Shown here: piece by piece, positions 1-8,972 of the stretch
Layout of the letters: every line of letters begins with the position of its first letter
How positions within the stretch are numbered: position 1 is the stretch's first letter
Source: Candidatus Methylopumilus turicensis
GTDB lineage: Bacteria; Pseudomonadota; Gammaproteobacteria; Burkholderiales; Methylophilaceae
Length of the DNA stretch: 64,000 nt
Assembly: GCF_000953015.1 (NCBI RefSeq)
Contig: NZ_LN794158.1
Coordinates: 186,001-250,000 of the forward strand
Direction: 5' to 3'
Position numbers and translations under genes: made by a program
The notes under the pieces: model-generated
What the model was told of the DNA's origin: nothing
The model's database searches: none
What the model saw: the letters and a program-made list of their open reading frames with translations, nothing else

Positions 1-377
1 GCATTACCCTTGGCCAAGCCTTTGCAAAAGCAATTGGCGATAAAAAAGGTGTGCGACGCTACGGCCATTCATATGTGCCTCTTGACGAAGCGCTGTCCCG
101 GGTTGTTCTTGATTTGTCAGGTCGTCCTGGTTTGGAATTTGGTGTTGAATTTAAACGGGCACGCATCGGTGATTTTGATGTGGATCTTATCCACGAATTT
201 TTCCAAGGTTTTGTTAACCATGCTTTAGTGACTTTGCATATTGACAACTTGCGTGGTGATAATGCACATCATCAATCAGAAACAATCTTTAAGGCATTTG
301 GCCGTGCGCTTCGTATGGCTGCCGAACTAGATCCTCGTATGGCAGGCATCATGCCTTCTACCAAGGGAAGTTTATAA
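1..377 (+). CDS. hisB: Imidazoleglycerol-phosphate dehydratase, C-terminal part
   Basis: This is the 3' part of HisB, which dehydrates imidazole-glycerol-phosphate to imidazole-acetol-phosphate in histidine synthesis. The gene enters from the left edge; the first complete codon is at position 3. Visible family features are the [21 protein letters not shown] block, the [14 protein letters not shown] stretch and the metal-binding region [16 protein letters not shown]. The C-terminal end KGSL matches the family terminus closely. It is the single-function bacterial form as far as can be seen, not provably lacking an upstream phosphatase domain because the start is outside the window. It leads the his genes that follow on the same strand. 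Confidence 0.96.
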   Translation, partial: ITLGQAFAKAIGDKKGVRRYGHSYVPLDEALSRVVLDLSGRPGLEFGVEFKRARIGDFDVDLIHEFFQGFVNHALVTLHIDNLRGDNAHHQSETIFKAFGRALRMAAELDPRMAGIMPSTKGSL

Positions 378-383
378 GTCTGA

Positions 384-432
384 GTGTTAATTACTCAACA
401 CTTTGGTCATCCAAACTTAAATAGTGGATGAC
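384..432 (+). promoter_or_regulatory. Two stem-loops between hisB and hisH
   Basis: The 72-base gap holds two inverted repeats. GTGTT at 384-388 pairs with AACAC at 397-401. GTCATCC at 406-412 pairs perfectly with GGATGAC at 426-432, followed by GAAATTTT. The second could be a weak intrinsic terminator or a processing/stability element inside the his transcript. Function is inferred only from position and pairing. Confidence 0.4.
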
Positions 433-449
433 GAAATTTTCAGAAAAGT

Positions 450-1097
450 ATGATGATTGATATCGCAGTAGTAGATTATGGCATGGGCAATTTACGCTCA
501 GTTTCAAAAGCTTTGGAGCATGTTGCACCCAATAAAAACGTTGCGGTGACAAGTAGCGCTAAGGAAATTTTGGATGCAGAGCGCGTTGTGTTTCCTGGGC
601 AAGGTGCCATGCCTGATTGTATGCGCGAACTTGAGTCTAGAGGTTTGCGTGATGCGATTGTGCAATCAGCAGCTAGCAAACCATTCCTCGGTATTTGTAT
701 AGGCTTACAGCTTTTGTTTCAGCACTCTGAAGAAGGCGATGCAAATGGCTTAGGGATTTTAGCTGGTAAGGTAAAACGCTTTGCTAGCGATGCTATGTAT
801 GATGCAGAAGGCAGTAAACTCAAAGTTCCGCACATGGGATGGAATCAGGTTTATCAAAAGCAAGATCACCCGATGTGGAAAGATATTCCGGATGGTGAGC
901 GTTTTTATTACGTGCATAGTTATTATGTCCAGCCAGATGATGAAAGTTTAGTGGCGGGCGTGACTGAGTATCCTAAAGCATTCACAGGCGCTATCGCTCA
1001 CAACAATATTTTTGCAGTGCAATTTCACCCAGAGAAAAGTCAGCACGCTGGATTACAGTTGTTATCCAACTTTGTTCAGTGGAACGGCAAGTCTTAA
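450..1097 (+). CDS. hisH: Imidazole glycerol phosphate synthase, glutaminase subunit
   Basis: HisH hydrolyses glutamine and channels ammonia to HisF, forming IGP and AICAR. It is a 215-residue class I glutamine amidotransferase. The nucleophile is Cys83 in the GICIGLQLL motif, and His193 and Glu195 in QFHPEKS complete the triad. The oxyanion region GQGAMPDCM is present near residue 50. The start is the first of two adjacent ATG codons; the second is equally possible. It is separated from hisB by a gap with hairpins and from hisA by about 40 bases. Confidence 0.97.
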   Translation: MMIDIAVVDYGMGNLRSVSKALEHVAPNKNVAVTSSAKEILDAERVVFPGQGAMPDCMRELESRGLRDAIVQSAASKPFLGICIGLQLLFQHSEEGDANGLGILAGKVKRFASDAMYDAEGSKLKVPHMGWNQVYQKQDHPMWKDIPDGERFYYVHSYYVQPDDESLVAGVTEYPKAFTGAIAHNNIFAVQFHPEKSQHAGLQLLSNFVQWNGKS

Positions 1098-1138
1098 TCC
1101 CTTTATTCACTTTTATTTGTAAAAACAGCCTTTATATT

Positions 1139-1879
1139 ATGTTAATTATTCCTGCTATCGATTTAAAAGACGGTCACTGTGTTCGTTTGAAACAAGGTTT
1201 GATGGAAGACGCGACGGTGTTTTCTGAAGATCCTGGTGCAATGGCCCGTCATTGGGTAGATCAAGGCGGTAAGCGCCTGCATCTTGTTGATTTGAATGGC
1301 GCGTTTGCTGGTAAGCCAGTAAATGAAGGTGCCATTAAAGCCATTGTTGAAGCTTGTCGTGGTGAAATTCCAATTCAATTGGGCGGTGGTATTCGTGATT
1401 TGGAAACCATCGAGCGTTATCTCGATAATGGGATTGATTATGTGATTATTGGCACGGCCGCTGTTAAAAATCCAGGTTTCTTACATGAGGCATGCTACGC
1501 ATTCCCCGGTCAAATCATGGTGGGTTTAGATGCAAAAGATGGCAAAGTGGCTGTAGATGGCTGGTCTAAATTAACTGGTCATGACGTGATTGATCTAGCT
1601 AAGAAGTTTGAAGACTACGGTGTTGAAGCGATTGTTTATACCGATATCGGTCGTGACGGGATGCTAAGTGGTGTCAACATCGAGGCAACAGTTGCCTTGG
1701 CACAAGCGCTCAATATTCCAGTGATTGCGAGCGGTGGCATTACCGATTTAGATGATGTGCGTAAGCTTTGTGCGGTTGAAAGTGAAGGTATTATGGGTGC
1801 GATTACAGGCCGTGCAATCTATGAAGGCACGTTGAATTTTGAAGCGGCACAAGCACTTGCCAATGAGTTGAACGGTTAA
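1139..1879 (+). CDS. hisA: ProFAR isomerase (phosphoribosylformimino-AICAR-phosphate isomerase)
   Basis: HisA opens the ribose ring of ProFAR to give PRFAR, an Amadori rearrangement on a half-barrel-duplicated TIM barrel. The start at 1139 is chosen because the protein then begins [17 protein letters not shown], the conserved first beta strand with the catalytic Asp, and has 246 residues, the family length. The second catalytic Asp lies in the [12 protein letters not shown] motif. Phosphate-binding loops QLGGGIRD and ASGGI are visible. Its stop overlaps the hisF start (TAATG), implying translational coupling. Confidence 0.97.
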   Translation: MLIIPAIDLKDGHCVRLKQGLMEDATVFSEDPGAMARHWVDQGGKRLHLVDLNGAFAGKPVNEGAIKAIVEACRGEIPIQLGGGIRDLETIERYLDNGIDYVIIGTAAVKNPGFLHEACYAFPGQIMVGLDAKDGKVAVDGWSKLTGHDVIDLAKKFEDYGVEAIVYTDIGRDGMLSGVNIEATVALAQALNIPVIASGGITDLDDVRKLCAVESEGIMGAITGRAIYEGTLNFEAAQALANELNG

Positions 1880-2652
1880 TGCTAGCAAAACGCATCATTC
1901 CATGTCTTGACGTGACTGATGGTCGCGTCGTGAAGGGTGTCAATTTTCTTGAACTGCGTGATGCAGGTGATCCAGTAGAAATCGCGCGCCGTTATGATGA
2001 GCAGGGCGCAGACGAGTTAACTTTCCTTGATATCACTGCCAGCTCAGATAATCGCGGATTGATTCTGCACATTATTGAAGAAGTGGCTTCACAAGTATTT
2101 ATCCCATTAACGGTAGGTGGCGGTGTTCGTGAGGTTGAAGATGTCCGTCGCTTGCTGAATGCGGGTGCTGATAAAGTGAGCATTAATACCTCCGCTGTTG
2201 TAAATCCGCAGTTGGTTGCAGATGCTGCCGATCGTTATGGGTCACAATGTATCGTGGTGGCTATTGATGCTAAACAGGTTGGCGTCGATGCTTTAGGGCA
2301 GCCGAGATGGGAAGTTTTTACCCATGGCGGACGTAAAGAAACAGGCCTGGATGCCGTTGAGTGGGCGCGAAAAATGGTGAGTCTCGGAGCAGGTGAATTG
2401 CTCGTAACGAGTATGGATAGAGACGGCACCAAAATAGGATTTAATCTTGGTTTGAATAAAGCCATTAGCGACGCAGTCGATGTGCCTATTATTGCTTCTG
2501 GTGGGGTTGGTAATTTGCAGCATTTAGTGGATGGTGTGAAATTAGGCGGCGCCGATGCTGTGCTTGCGGCGAGTATTTTTCACTATGGAGAATACACTGT
2601 GCGTGAAGCTAAGGAATACATGCGTGCCCACGGTATAGAGGTACGGCTGTGA
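1879..2652 (+). CDS. hisF: Imidazole glycerol phosphate synthase, cyclase subunit
   Basis: HisF uses ammonia from HisH to cyclise PRFAR to IGP and AICAR. It is a 257-residue TIM barrel. The N-terminus [20 protein letters not shown] contains the catalytic Asp, and the second catalytic Asp lies in [12 protein letters not shown]. Glycine-rich phosphate loops [12 protein letters not shown] and ASGGVGN are present. Start and stop both overlap neighbours (hisA TAATG, hisI GTGA). Confidence 0.98.
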   Translation: MLAKRIIPCLDVTDGRVVKGVNFLELRDAGDPVEIARRYDEQGADELTFLDITASSDNRGLILHIIEEVASQVFIPLTVGGGVREVEDVRRLLNAGADKVSINTSAVVNPQLVADAADRYGSQCIVVAIDAKQVGVDALGQPRWEVFTHGGRKETGLDAVEWARKMVSLGAGELLVTSMDRDGTKIGFNLGLNKAISDAVDVPIIASGGVGNLQHLVDGVKLGGADAVLAASIFHYGEYTVREAKEYMRAHGIEVRL

Positions 2653-3032
2653 GCTGGTTGGATAAAATAAGTTGGACTGACGGACTGGTGCCAGTCATCG
2701 CCCAAGAGCTGGGTACCAATCAAGTATTGATGTTTGCTTTCATGAACCGAGAAGCTTTACAGTTGACGATGGAAACAGGGCATGCCGTGTATTGGTCACG
2801 TTCGCGTGGCAAGCTTTGGCACAAGGGCGAAGAGTCTGGTCATGTGCAAAAAGTGCATGCGTTACGTTTGGATTGTGATGCCGATGTTATTTTGATGACT
2901 GTTGAACAGGTTGGTGGCATTGCTTGTCATACTGGGAGACATGACTGTTTTTTCCAAAAACTAGAAAATGGTGAATGGACGACAGACAAACCTGTGATTA
3001 AAAATCCAGAGGAAATTTATAAACATGAATGA
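2649..3032 (+). CDS. hisI: Phosphoribosyl-AMP cyclohydrolase
   Basis: This enzyme opens the adenine ring of PR-AMP. The 127-residue protein is the stand-alone cyclohydrolase; the pyrophosphohydrolase is the separate hisE downstream. The signature [18 protein letters not shown] and the metal-binding motifs LDCDADV and [10 protein letters not shown] are all present. The start is GTG, overlapping the hisF stop by four bases. Confidence 0.97.
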   Translation: MSWLDKISWTDGLVPVIAQELGTNQVLMFAFMNREALQLTMETGHAVYWSRSRGKLWHKGEESGHVQKVHALRLDCDADVILMTVEQVGGIACHTGRHDCFFQKLENGEWTTDKPVIKNPEEIYKHE

Positions 3033-3345
3033 CATTATTCAGCGCTTAACAGAGGCTTTAGAAGCGCGAAAAGGCGCTGATCCGCAAACATCTTATGTGG
3101 CAAAACTGTATAGCAAAGGGATGAATAGCATCCTTAAAAAAGTCGGTGAAGAAGCTGCTGAAACTATTATTGCTGCAAAAGATGGCAGTAAAGAAGACTT
3201 AATTTATGAGACAGCTGATTTGTGGTTTCATACCATGGTGATGTTGGCGCAAGCTGGGCTCAATGCGCAGGATATTTTAGATGAATTGGCACGTCGTGAG
3301 GGTTTGTCTGGCATCGCTGAAAAAGCCTCACGTCCTAAAGATTAG
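3025..3345 (+). CDS. hisE: Phosphoribosyl-ATP pyrophosphohydrolase
   Basis: HisE removes pyrophosphate from PR-ATP, step two of histidine synthesis. It is 106 residues, a MazG-like all-alpha fold. The [17 protein letters not shown] helix with the metal-binding EExxE pattern and the [14 protein letters not shown] helix are typical. It overlaps hisI by eight bases. It is the last his gene before a HIT protein on the same strand. Confidence 0.97.
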   Translation: MNDIIQRLTEALEARKGADPQTSYVAKLYSKGMNSILKKVGEEAAETIIAAKDGSKEDLIYETADLWFHTMVMLAQAGLNAQDILDELARREGLSGIAEKASRPKD

Positions 3346-3368
3346 AACCAGCGAGATTAGAGATCAAC

Positions 3369-3707
3369 ATGAGCGCAGATTGTATTTTTTGCAAAATTAC
3401 GAGAGGTGAAATTCCTTCAAAAAAGATTTTTGAAGATGAGGACGTGATCGTTTTTCATGACATTCATCCAATTGCGCCAGTTCATTTTTTGATTGTACCT
3501 AAACTACATATTGATAGCCTTGCCTCTACAGATCAATCTCATCAGGCTTTGTTAGGTAAAATGCTTTTGCTAGCGCCAAAACTGGCTGCAGATCAAGGCT
3601 TAAAAGGTTTTCGAACCATGATTAATACAGGCCGTGAAGGTGGACAAGAAGTGTTTCATATTCATGTTCATGTATTTGGTGGTGGAACAACTTTACCCAA
3701 GACTTAA
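3369..3707 (+). CDS. hinT: HIT family purine nucleoside phosphoramidase-like protein
   Basis: Histidine-triad proteins hydrolyse nucleotide phosphoramidates and aminoacyl adenylates. The 112-residue sequence has the N-terminal CIFCKI segment, the substrate loop [18 protein letters not shown] and the catalytic triad His97, His99, His101 in HIHVHVFGG. This gene commonly follows hisE in betaproteobacteria. Whether it is true HinT is inferred from length and motif only. Confidence 0.9.
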   Translation: MSADCIFCKITRGEIPSKKIFEDEDVIVFHDIHPIAPVHFLIVPKLHIDSLASTDQSHQALLGKMLLLAPKLAADQGLKGFRTMINTGREGGQEVFHIHVHVFGGGTTLPKT

Positions 3708-3721
3708 TTAGGAGTTATCTC

Positions 3722-3916
3722 ATGTTTAAAGAATTAATCGTTATCTTGGTGATTGCACTTGTTGTTTTTGGCACTAAAAGACTTCGTAATATGGGCGGGG
3801 ACTTGGGTGGCGCTATCAAGAACTTTAAAGACGCGATGAAGGGCGATACGACGCCTGAAGAAGGTCGCAAAGTGGAAACAATTGATGCTGAAGTGATTGA
3901 TAAATCGAAGCACTGA
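3722..3916 (+). CDS. tatA: Sec-independent translocase subunit TatA
   Basis: TatA oligomerises to form the variable pore of the twin-arginine pathway, which exports folded proteins. The 64-residue protein has one N-terminal membrane helix (residues 4-15), the FGTKRLRN hinge, and an amphipathic helix [18 protein letters not shown], followed by a short acidic tail. RBS AGGAG lies upstream. It starts the tatABC set, which is translated without gaps. The bc1 Rieske protein in this window is a likely client. Confidence 0.93.
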   Translation: MFKELIVILVIALVVFGTKRLRNMGGDLGGAIKNFKDAMKGDTTPEEGRKVETIDAEVIDKSKH

Positions 3917-3919
3917 TTT

Positions 3920-4258
3920 ATGTTTGATGTCGGGTTTTCAGAGCTGGTGCTCATTGCTGTTGTTGCCATGATTGTCATCGGCCCGGAGAGGCTCCCTAAA
4001 GTAGCGCGAACAGCTGGCGCATTGCTTGGACGCATGCAACGTTATGTGGCCAACGTCAAATCTGAAGTTGAGCGTGAAATGCAATTTGAAGATCTCAAAA
4101 AATTGCAGCAAGAAATTCAGGCGCAATCTAGAGAACTCGAGAATAGTATTCTGGCGCCAACTGCCTCAGATGCATCTCCAGCTCAAAGCGAGCTTCCATT
4201 ACAAGACCAAAAAGCAGCAATCACCCCCCAATCTATTATCCCCCCCAAAATCGAATGA
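3920..4258 (+). CDS. tatB: Sec-independent translocase subunit TatB
   Basis: TatB works with TatC in the receptor for twin-arginine signal peptides. The 112 residues hold one membrane helix with the TatB-type GPERLPKVARTAG hinge, then a long charged amphipathic helix and a Pro/Gln-rich tail. The tail is encoded across runs of six and seven C (about 4223-4246), so its exact frame is sensitive to indels. The stop overlaps the tatC ATG by four bases. Confidence 0.93.
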   Translation: MFDVGFSELVLIAVVAMIVIGPERLPKVARTAGALLGRMQRYVANVKSEVEREMQFEDLKKLQQEIQAQSRELENSILAPTASDASPAQSELPLQDQKAAITPQSIIPPKIE

Positions 4259-4992
4259 GTATGACGGAGACATTCATTTCTCATTTACTTGAGCTACGTA
4301 ATCGCTTACTGAAGATCGTGTTGGGGTTGGTGGTTTGCGTGATTGCTTTTCTGCCATTTTCAAATCTGCTTTATACGTGGTTGGCACAACCATTATTAAG
4401 TCACATGCCTGTTGGTACCCATATGATTGCAACGGCGGTGACTACTCCATTTTTAGTGCCGATGAAGGTGGCGACACTTGTTGCGATAGTAGTTTCATTG
4501 CCATACACCCTTTATCAAGCTTGGGCATTTGTTGCGCCGGGTCTTTATGCTCACGAACGTCGCTTTATTGGCCCTTTAATTGTGGTCAGTACGTTGTTAT
4601 TTTTAGCTGGGATGGCTTTTGCTTATTTTGCGGTATTTCCGGTTTTATTTGGATTCATTACGGCATCAGCTCCAAAGGGTGTAGCGGTCATGACGGATAT
4701 TGGTAATTACCTAGATTTTGTAACCACCATGTTTGTTTCATTTGGCCTCGCTTTTGAAGTGCCGATTGCTGTGGTGGTGCTAGTAAAGTTTAATCTCGTT
4801 AAGATTGAAATGCTAAAAGAGGCACGATCTTACGTGATTGTCGGCGCATTTATTGTCGGTGCCATCCTCACTCCTCCCGATGTTATTTCACAAATTATGC
4901 TAGCGATTCCACTCTGGCTTTTGTATGAAGCTGGTGTTTTTGTTGCCAAATTTATCCAGCCAAGAGGAGATGGTAATCAATTGGATGGTTGA
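4255..4992 (+). CDS. tatC: Sec-independent translocase subunit TatC
   Basis: TatC is the polytopic core of the Tat receptor. The 245-residue protein begins MSMTETFISHLLELRNRLLK, containing the conserved HLxELRxR cytoplasmic signature that contacts the twin-arginine motif, and has about six membrane helices. The conserved periplasmic FVAPGLYAHERR segment is present. It ends only 10 bases before the convergent stop of the downstream protease, with no clear terminator between. Confidence 0.96.
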   Translation: MSMTETFISHLLELRNRLLKIVLGLVVCVIAFLPFSNLLYTWLAQPLLSHMPVGTHMIATAVTTPFLVPMKVATLVAIVVSLPYTLYQAWAFVAPGLYAHERRFIGPLIVVSTLLFLAGMAFAYFAVFPVLFGFITASAPKGVAVMTDIGNYLDFVTTMFVSFGLAFEVPIAVVVLVKFNLVKIEMLKEARSYVIVGAFIVGAILTPPDVISQIMLAIPLWLLYEAGVFVAKFIQPRGDGNQLDG

Positions 4993-5002
4993 GGCTGTCC
5001 CA

Positions 5003-6145
5003 TTAATTTATCATCAGCTTAGGTCTTCGACCGATCATCACTGTAATAAGCATTTCTTTCTGATTGCGAGCGACCTTTAATGTGGCTGCTTTATTAGGCT
5101 CTAATTCTGAAATAATCCCCAGCATGCTGGTGCCATCCGCAACCCTAAGGCCGTTAATTTCAAGAAGTACATCCCCAGCCTTAATACCGGCTTGCTCGGC
5201 AGGACCCCCTTTAATCACCCCTGCAATCAATGCGCCATTGGTGCTTTTAAGCTTAAAAGAGTCAGCAAGGGCCAAGGTTAAGTCTTGCGCCTCGATCCCA
5301 ATCCAGCCGCGCGTTACGCTTCCTTGACGAATGATTTGCTCCATGACCTGTTTCGCAATACTTACTGGAATTGCGAATCCAATTCCCATGGATCCCCCAT
5401 TTCGAGAATAAATAGCACTATTGACCCCCACTAAGTTGCCTTCTGTATCAATCAGTGCGCCACCAGAGTTACCTGGATTAATGGATGCATCAGTTTGAAT
5501 AAAGCTTTCAAAGGTGCTGATGCCTAAATGGTTGCGCCCAAGCGCGCTAATAATGCCCTGAGTAACAGTTTGACCAACCCCAAATGGGTTACCAATAGCA
5601 AGGACGACATCTCCCACTTTATTTTTTTTAGGGTCAGCAAAAGTAATGGCAGGAAGATGGTTGACGTCAATTTTGAGCACTGCTAAATCAGTCTCTGGGT
5701 CCACGCCAACAACATGCGCTCTTACCGAGCGACCATCTTCTAATGCGACTTCAATTTCATCTGCCGCTTCAATAACATGATGGTTGGTCAGAATGAGGCC
5801 GTTCTCATTGACGATTACGCCAGAGCCCAGACTAGTGTCATGTTGAGGAGTTTCATCCATTTGATCACCAAAGAAATGTTTGAATACTGGGTCATCCAAA
5901 AATTGTTGATGAGGATTAATCTCATTTTTTTTGCTGGTGAAAATATTAACCACAGAGGGCATCGCTTTTTTAGCTGCGACACTGAAAGAGCCGGTATTAG
6001 CCGCCGACTCGAAATTTTTAGAAATGTGACTTTCAACAGACTCATAGCTTGAGGGCAGTATTGTTGGATAAAAAATTTGTATCACGAACACAACAGCAAG
6101 GGTTGCGGTGACGGTTTGTGCGAAAATGAGCCAAAGCTTCTTCAT
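5003..6145 (-). CDS. DegS/HtrA-type membrane-anchored serine protease
   Basis: This is an S1C (HtrA) protease for periplasmic quality control or sigma-E type signalling. The 380 residues comprise a single N-terminal membrane anchor (about residues 7-27), a trypsin-like domain with triad His123 (NHHV), Asp153 (ETDLAVL) and Ser227 (PGNSGGAL), and one C-terminal PDZ domain (about 280-370). One PDZ plus an uncleaved-looking anchor resembles DegS, not two-PDZ DegP. No RseA/RseB genes are adjacent, so a sigma-E role is inference. Residues 72-100 form a long LA-type loop. Confidence 0.9.
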   Translation of the reverse strand: MKKLWLIFAQTVTATLAVVFVIQIFYPTILPSSYESVESHISKNFESAANTGSFSVAAKKAMPSVVNIFTSKKNEINPHQQFLDDPVFKHFFGDQMDETPQHDTSLGSGVIVNENGLILTNHHVIEAADEIEVALEDGRSVRAHVVGVDPETDLAVLKIDVNHLPAITFADPKKNKVGDVVLAIGNPFGVGQTVTQGIISALGRNHLGISTFESFIQTDASINPGNSGGALIDTEGNLVGVNSAIYSRNGGSMGIGFAIPVSIAKQVMEQIIRQGSVTRGWIGIEAQDLTLALADSFKLKSTNGALIAGVIKGGPAEQAGIKAGDVLLEINGLRVADGTSMLGIISELEPNKAATLKVARNQKEMLITVMIGRRPKLMIN

Positions 6146-6189
6146 TCAATATACCCGTTTAAAAACTAACTCAATGACTGCGGATTAAA

Positions 6190-6936
6190 ATGGAACTAAA
6201 ACAACTCGTAAATTATACCCGACAAATTTTGCAGGTGGACCAGTTCAAAGACTATTGTCCTAACGGGCTTCAGGTTGAAGGGCGATTGGAGGTGAATAAG
6301 ATTGCAAGCGGCGTTAGTGCGAGTTTGGCTTTTCTTGAGGCAGCGAGAGATGCCGGTGCGGATGCTGTATTGGTGCATCATGGCTACTTTTGGAAAAATG
6401 AAGCGCCTTGTATGGTGGGTGTAAAGCGTAAACGTATTAAGTTTCTATTGGATAATGAAATAAGCTTGTTGGCTTTTCATCTACCTTTGGATGCGCATCC
6501 AGAACTCGGTAACAATGCCCAGTTGGCAAGGGTGTTGGGATTAAGCGCTGAAACCAATTTTGGGAATGAAAGTCTAGTTGCAAGTGGAAGTTTAGTGGTA
6601 CCTCAAACGCTAAGTGATTTTTCAACATTTGTTCATTCACAATTACAAAGAGCCCCATTGGTGATTGGGGATCTAAATCGATCGGTTCAAAGTATCGCTT
6701 GGTGCACAGGTGCAGCTCAAGGTTACTTTGATGAAGCTATTGCGCTTGGTGTCGATGTATATATCAGTGGTGAGATTTCAGAGCAAACGGTTCACCTTGC
6801 TCGTGAGTCAGGCGTTGCATACATTGCGGCTGGCCATCATGCGACCGAGCGTTACGGGGTTAGGGCACTAGGTGAGCATCTTTCCCATCACTTTGGCTTA
6901 AGTCATGAGTTTATTGATATTGATAATCCAGTTTGA
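6190..6936 (+). CDS. Nif3-like dinuclear metal centre protein
   Basis: Nif3/YbgI family proteins form a hexameric toroid with a dinuclear metal site; GTP cyclohydrolase-type activity has been proposed but the biological role is unsettled. The metal ligands are visible: His63-His64 (VHHGYFWK), Asp101 (HLPLDAHP) and, at the C-terminus, His217 and Glu220 (GHHATERYG). Length 248 is the short form without the inserted PII-like domain. It is divergent from the DegS-like gene with 44 bases between. In many betaproteobacteria it precedes the bc1 operon, as here. Confidence 0.9.
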   Translation: MELKQLVNYTRQILQVDQFKDYCPNGLQVEGRLEVNKIASGVSASLAFLEAARDAGADAVLVHHGYFWKNEAPCMVGVKRKRIKFLLDNEISLLAFHLPLDAHPELGNNAQLARVLGLSAETNFGNESLVASGSLVVPQTLSDFSTFVHSQLQRAPLVIGDLNRSVQSIAWCTGAAQGYFDEAIALGVDVYISGEISEQTVHLARESGVAYIAAGHHATERYGVRALGEHLSHHFGLSHEFIDIDNPV

Positions 6937-6997
6937 TCGACCGGCATTAGTAATCAATGATTTTGATGGGTATGCCATAAATTAAAGGCTTCAAGGG

Positions 6998-7026
6998 TTT
7001 AAGTTTTGAGATGAAACCTGTAAAAT
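6998..7026 (+). promoter_or_regulatory. Possible petABC promoter
   Basis: TTTAAG at 6998-7003 and TAAAAT at 7021-7026 are separated by 17 bases, about 55 bases before petA. The -10 is good and the -35 weak. No clear terminator lies after the Nif3 gene, so readthrough is also possible. Confidence 0.4.
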
Positions 7027-7080
7027 AGATGGTTAAATTTTAATAGTATGTCGATGTAGTTTAGAAATTAAGGACATGTA

Positions 7081-7677
7081 ATGGCGAATCAAGAAGTAGA
7101 CCAAAGTAAGCGTAAGTTTCTGATTGCGGCAACCTCGGTTGCTGGTGGTGTTGCAGCCGCGGCTGTTGCTGTGCCTTTCGTTACTAGCATGCTGCCTAGC
7201 GAGCGTGCGAAGGCAGCTGGTGCGCCTGTAGAGGCAGACATCAGCAAGATTGAATCTGGTTCAATGATTACTGTTGAGTGGCGTGGCAAGCCTGTATGGA
7301 TTGTTAATCGCAGCCAGGCGATGCTTGATGGACTTGCAAAGCATGATGATAAGCTATCCGATCCGAAATTGGCTGTAACCAGCCAGCAACCTGACTATTG
7401 TATAAATCCTGCTCGCTCGATTAAGCCAAACATCATGGTCCTTGTTGGGATTTGTACGCACTTGGGTTGTTCACCATCGCCGAAGCTTCAAACAGGTGGT
7501 GATATGGGTGCGGATTGGGTTGGTGGTTTTTTCTGCCCATGTCACGGCTCTCGATTTGACTTGGCTGGCCGAGTATTTAATGGTTCTCCAGCGCCAATTA
7601 ATCTGGTTGTTCCACCGCATAAATACATCAGCGATGCAGTTTTGCTCATTGGTGCAGACGATAAGGGAGTTGCATAA
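7081..7677 (+). CDS. petA: Ubiquinol-cytochrome c reductase, Rieske iron-sulfur subunit
   Basis: The Rieske protein carries the [2Fe-2S] cluster that takes the first electron from ubiquinol in complex III. Cluster ligands are Cys125/His127 (CTHLGC) and Cys152/His155 (CPCHGS); Cys130 and Cys154 form the stabilising disulfide. The N-terminal anchor (about 14-36) is preceded by SKRKFL, a twin-arginine-like signal with Lys10-Arg11 in place of Arg-Arg. The 198-residue length is normal. Its stop overlaps the cytochrome b start (TAATG). Confidence 0.97.
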   Translation: MANQEVDQSKRKFLIAATSVAGGVAAAAVAVPFVTSMLPSERAKAAGAPVEADISKIESGSMITVEWRGKPVWIVNRSQAMLDGLAKHDDKLSDPKLAVTSQQPDYCINPARSIKPNIMVLVGICTHLGCSPSPKLQTGGDMGADWVGGFFCPCHGSRFDLAGRVFNGSPAPINLVVPPHKYISDAVLLIGADDKGVA

Positions 7678-8972
7678 TGGCAAACAGCACGCAACAAGAT
7701 TCTAAGAATCTAGTAGGTTGGATTGACGCTCGATTCCCGCTCAGTTCAACGGTCAAAGCGCATATCACCGAGTATTACGCACCTAAAAACTTTAATTTTT
7801 GGTACTTTTTCGGTGCATTAGCCACGTTAATTTTGGTGATACAAATCCTCACTGGTATCTTTCTAACCATGAATTACAAACCAGAAGCATCGTTAGCATT
7901 TGCTTCAGTTGAGTACATCATGCGTGATGTCTCTTGGGGGCGTTTAATCCGTTATATGCACTCCACCGGCGCTTCAATGTTCTTTGTGGTTGTTTACCTG
8001 CATATGTTCCGTGGATTAATGTACGGGTCTTATAAAACACCGCGTGAACTGATTTGGTTATTTGGGGTTGGTATATTTCTAGTGCTAATGGGAGAAGCGT
8101 TTTTTGGTTACCTATTGCCTTGGGGCCAAATGTCCTATTGGGGCGCACAAGTGATTATTAACTTGTTCACTTCAATTCCGTTTATTGGTCCAGACATTTC
8201 ACTATGGTTGCGTGGTGACTATACGGTCTCTGATGCAACGCTCAACCGATTCTTTGCATTTCATGTAATTGCCTTGCCGCTTGTTTTATTGGGCTTAGTA
8301 ATGGCGCATTTAATTGCACTGCACGAAGTTGGGTCAAACAATCCTGATGGTGTTGAAATTAAGAAGAATAAAGATCCAAAAACACATATCCCTCTTGATG
8401 GTATTCCGTTCCACCCTTACTACACAGTCAAGGATTTGATGGGTGTTTCAGTATTCTTAATTGTGTTTACAGCAATCATTTTCTTTGCGCCTGAAATGGG
8501 TGGTTACTTTTTAGAGGCCAATAACTTCATTCCAGCGGATCCCTTGAAAACGCCAGCGCACATTGCACCCGTTTGGTATTTTACGCCTTACTATTCTATT
8601 TTGCGTGCAGTGCCGCCGATCTTGAACTCGCAATTCCCTGGTGTGGCAGCGATGGGATTGTCAGTAGTGAGCTTCGCATTTTTACCTTGGTTGGATCGTA
8701 GTCCAGTTAAATCAATTCGCTATCGCGGTAATTTATACAAAAAATGGCTTGCAGCATTTGTAGTGAGCTTCCTGATCTTAGGATATTTGGGTACTGAACC
8801 GTCGAATGTTTGGGGTCAATTCTCAGCCAACATCCCTCTCTTGGGCGGCGCTGATCGAGCGACTGTGGTAGCTAGGATATTTAGTGTGGTTTACTTTTCA
8901 TTCTTTGCTTTAATGCCTTGGTATACCAAGAGAGATAAGACCAAGCCAGTACCAGAAAGGGTAACAGGATAA
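7677..8972 (+). CDS. petB: Ubiquinol-cytochrome c reductase, cytochrome b subunit
   Basis: Cytochrome b holds the two b hemes and both quinone sites of complex III. It is 431 residues, the full-length eight-helix form rather than the split b6/subunit IV form. Characteristic stretches are the Qo region around YWGAQVIINLFTSIPFIG, the heme-binding helix segments SWGRLIRYMHSTGA and HVIALP, and the PEMGGYF (PEWY-equivalent) loop, which here reads PEMG rather than the mitochondrial PEWY. A further segment is PVWYFTPYYSILRAVP. Start and stop overlap both neighbours by single bases. Confidence 0.97.
   Translation: MANSTQQDSKNLVGWIDARFPLSSTVKAHITEYYAPKNFNFWYFFGALATLILVIQILTGIFLTMNYKPEASLAFASVEYIMRDVSWGRLIRYMHSTGASMFFVVVYLHMFRGLMYGSYKTPRELIWLFGVGIFLVLMGEAFFGYLLPWGQMSYWGAQVIINLFTSIPFIGPDISLWLRGDYTVSDATLNRFFAFHVIALPLVLLGLVMAHLIALHEVGSNNPDGVEIKKNKDPKTHIPLDGIPFHPYYTVKDLMGVSVFLIVFTAIIFFAPEMGGYFLEANNFIPADPLKTPAHIAPVWYFTPYYSILRAVPPILNSQFPGVAAMGLSVVSFAFLPWLDRSPVKSIRYRGNLYKKWLAAFVVSFLILGYLGTEPSNVWGQFSANIPLLGGADRATVVARIFSVVYFSFFALMPWYTKRDKTKPVPERVTG

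Noticed and set aside
1079-1138. N-terminal extension of hisA upstream of 1139
   Set aside because: It overlaps hisH, lacks a ribosome site and would put 20 odd residues ahead of the conserved first strand.
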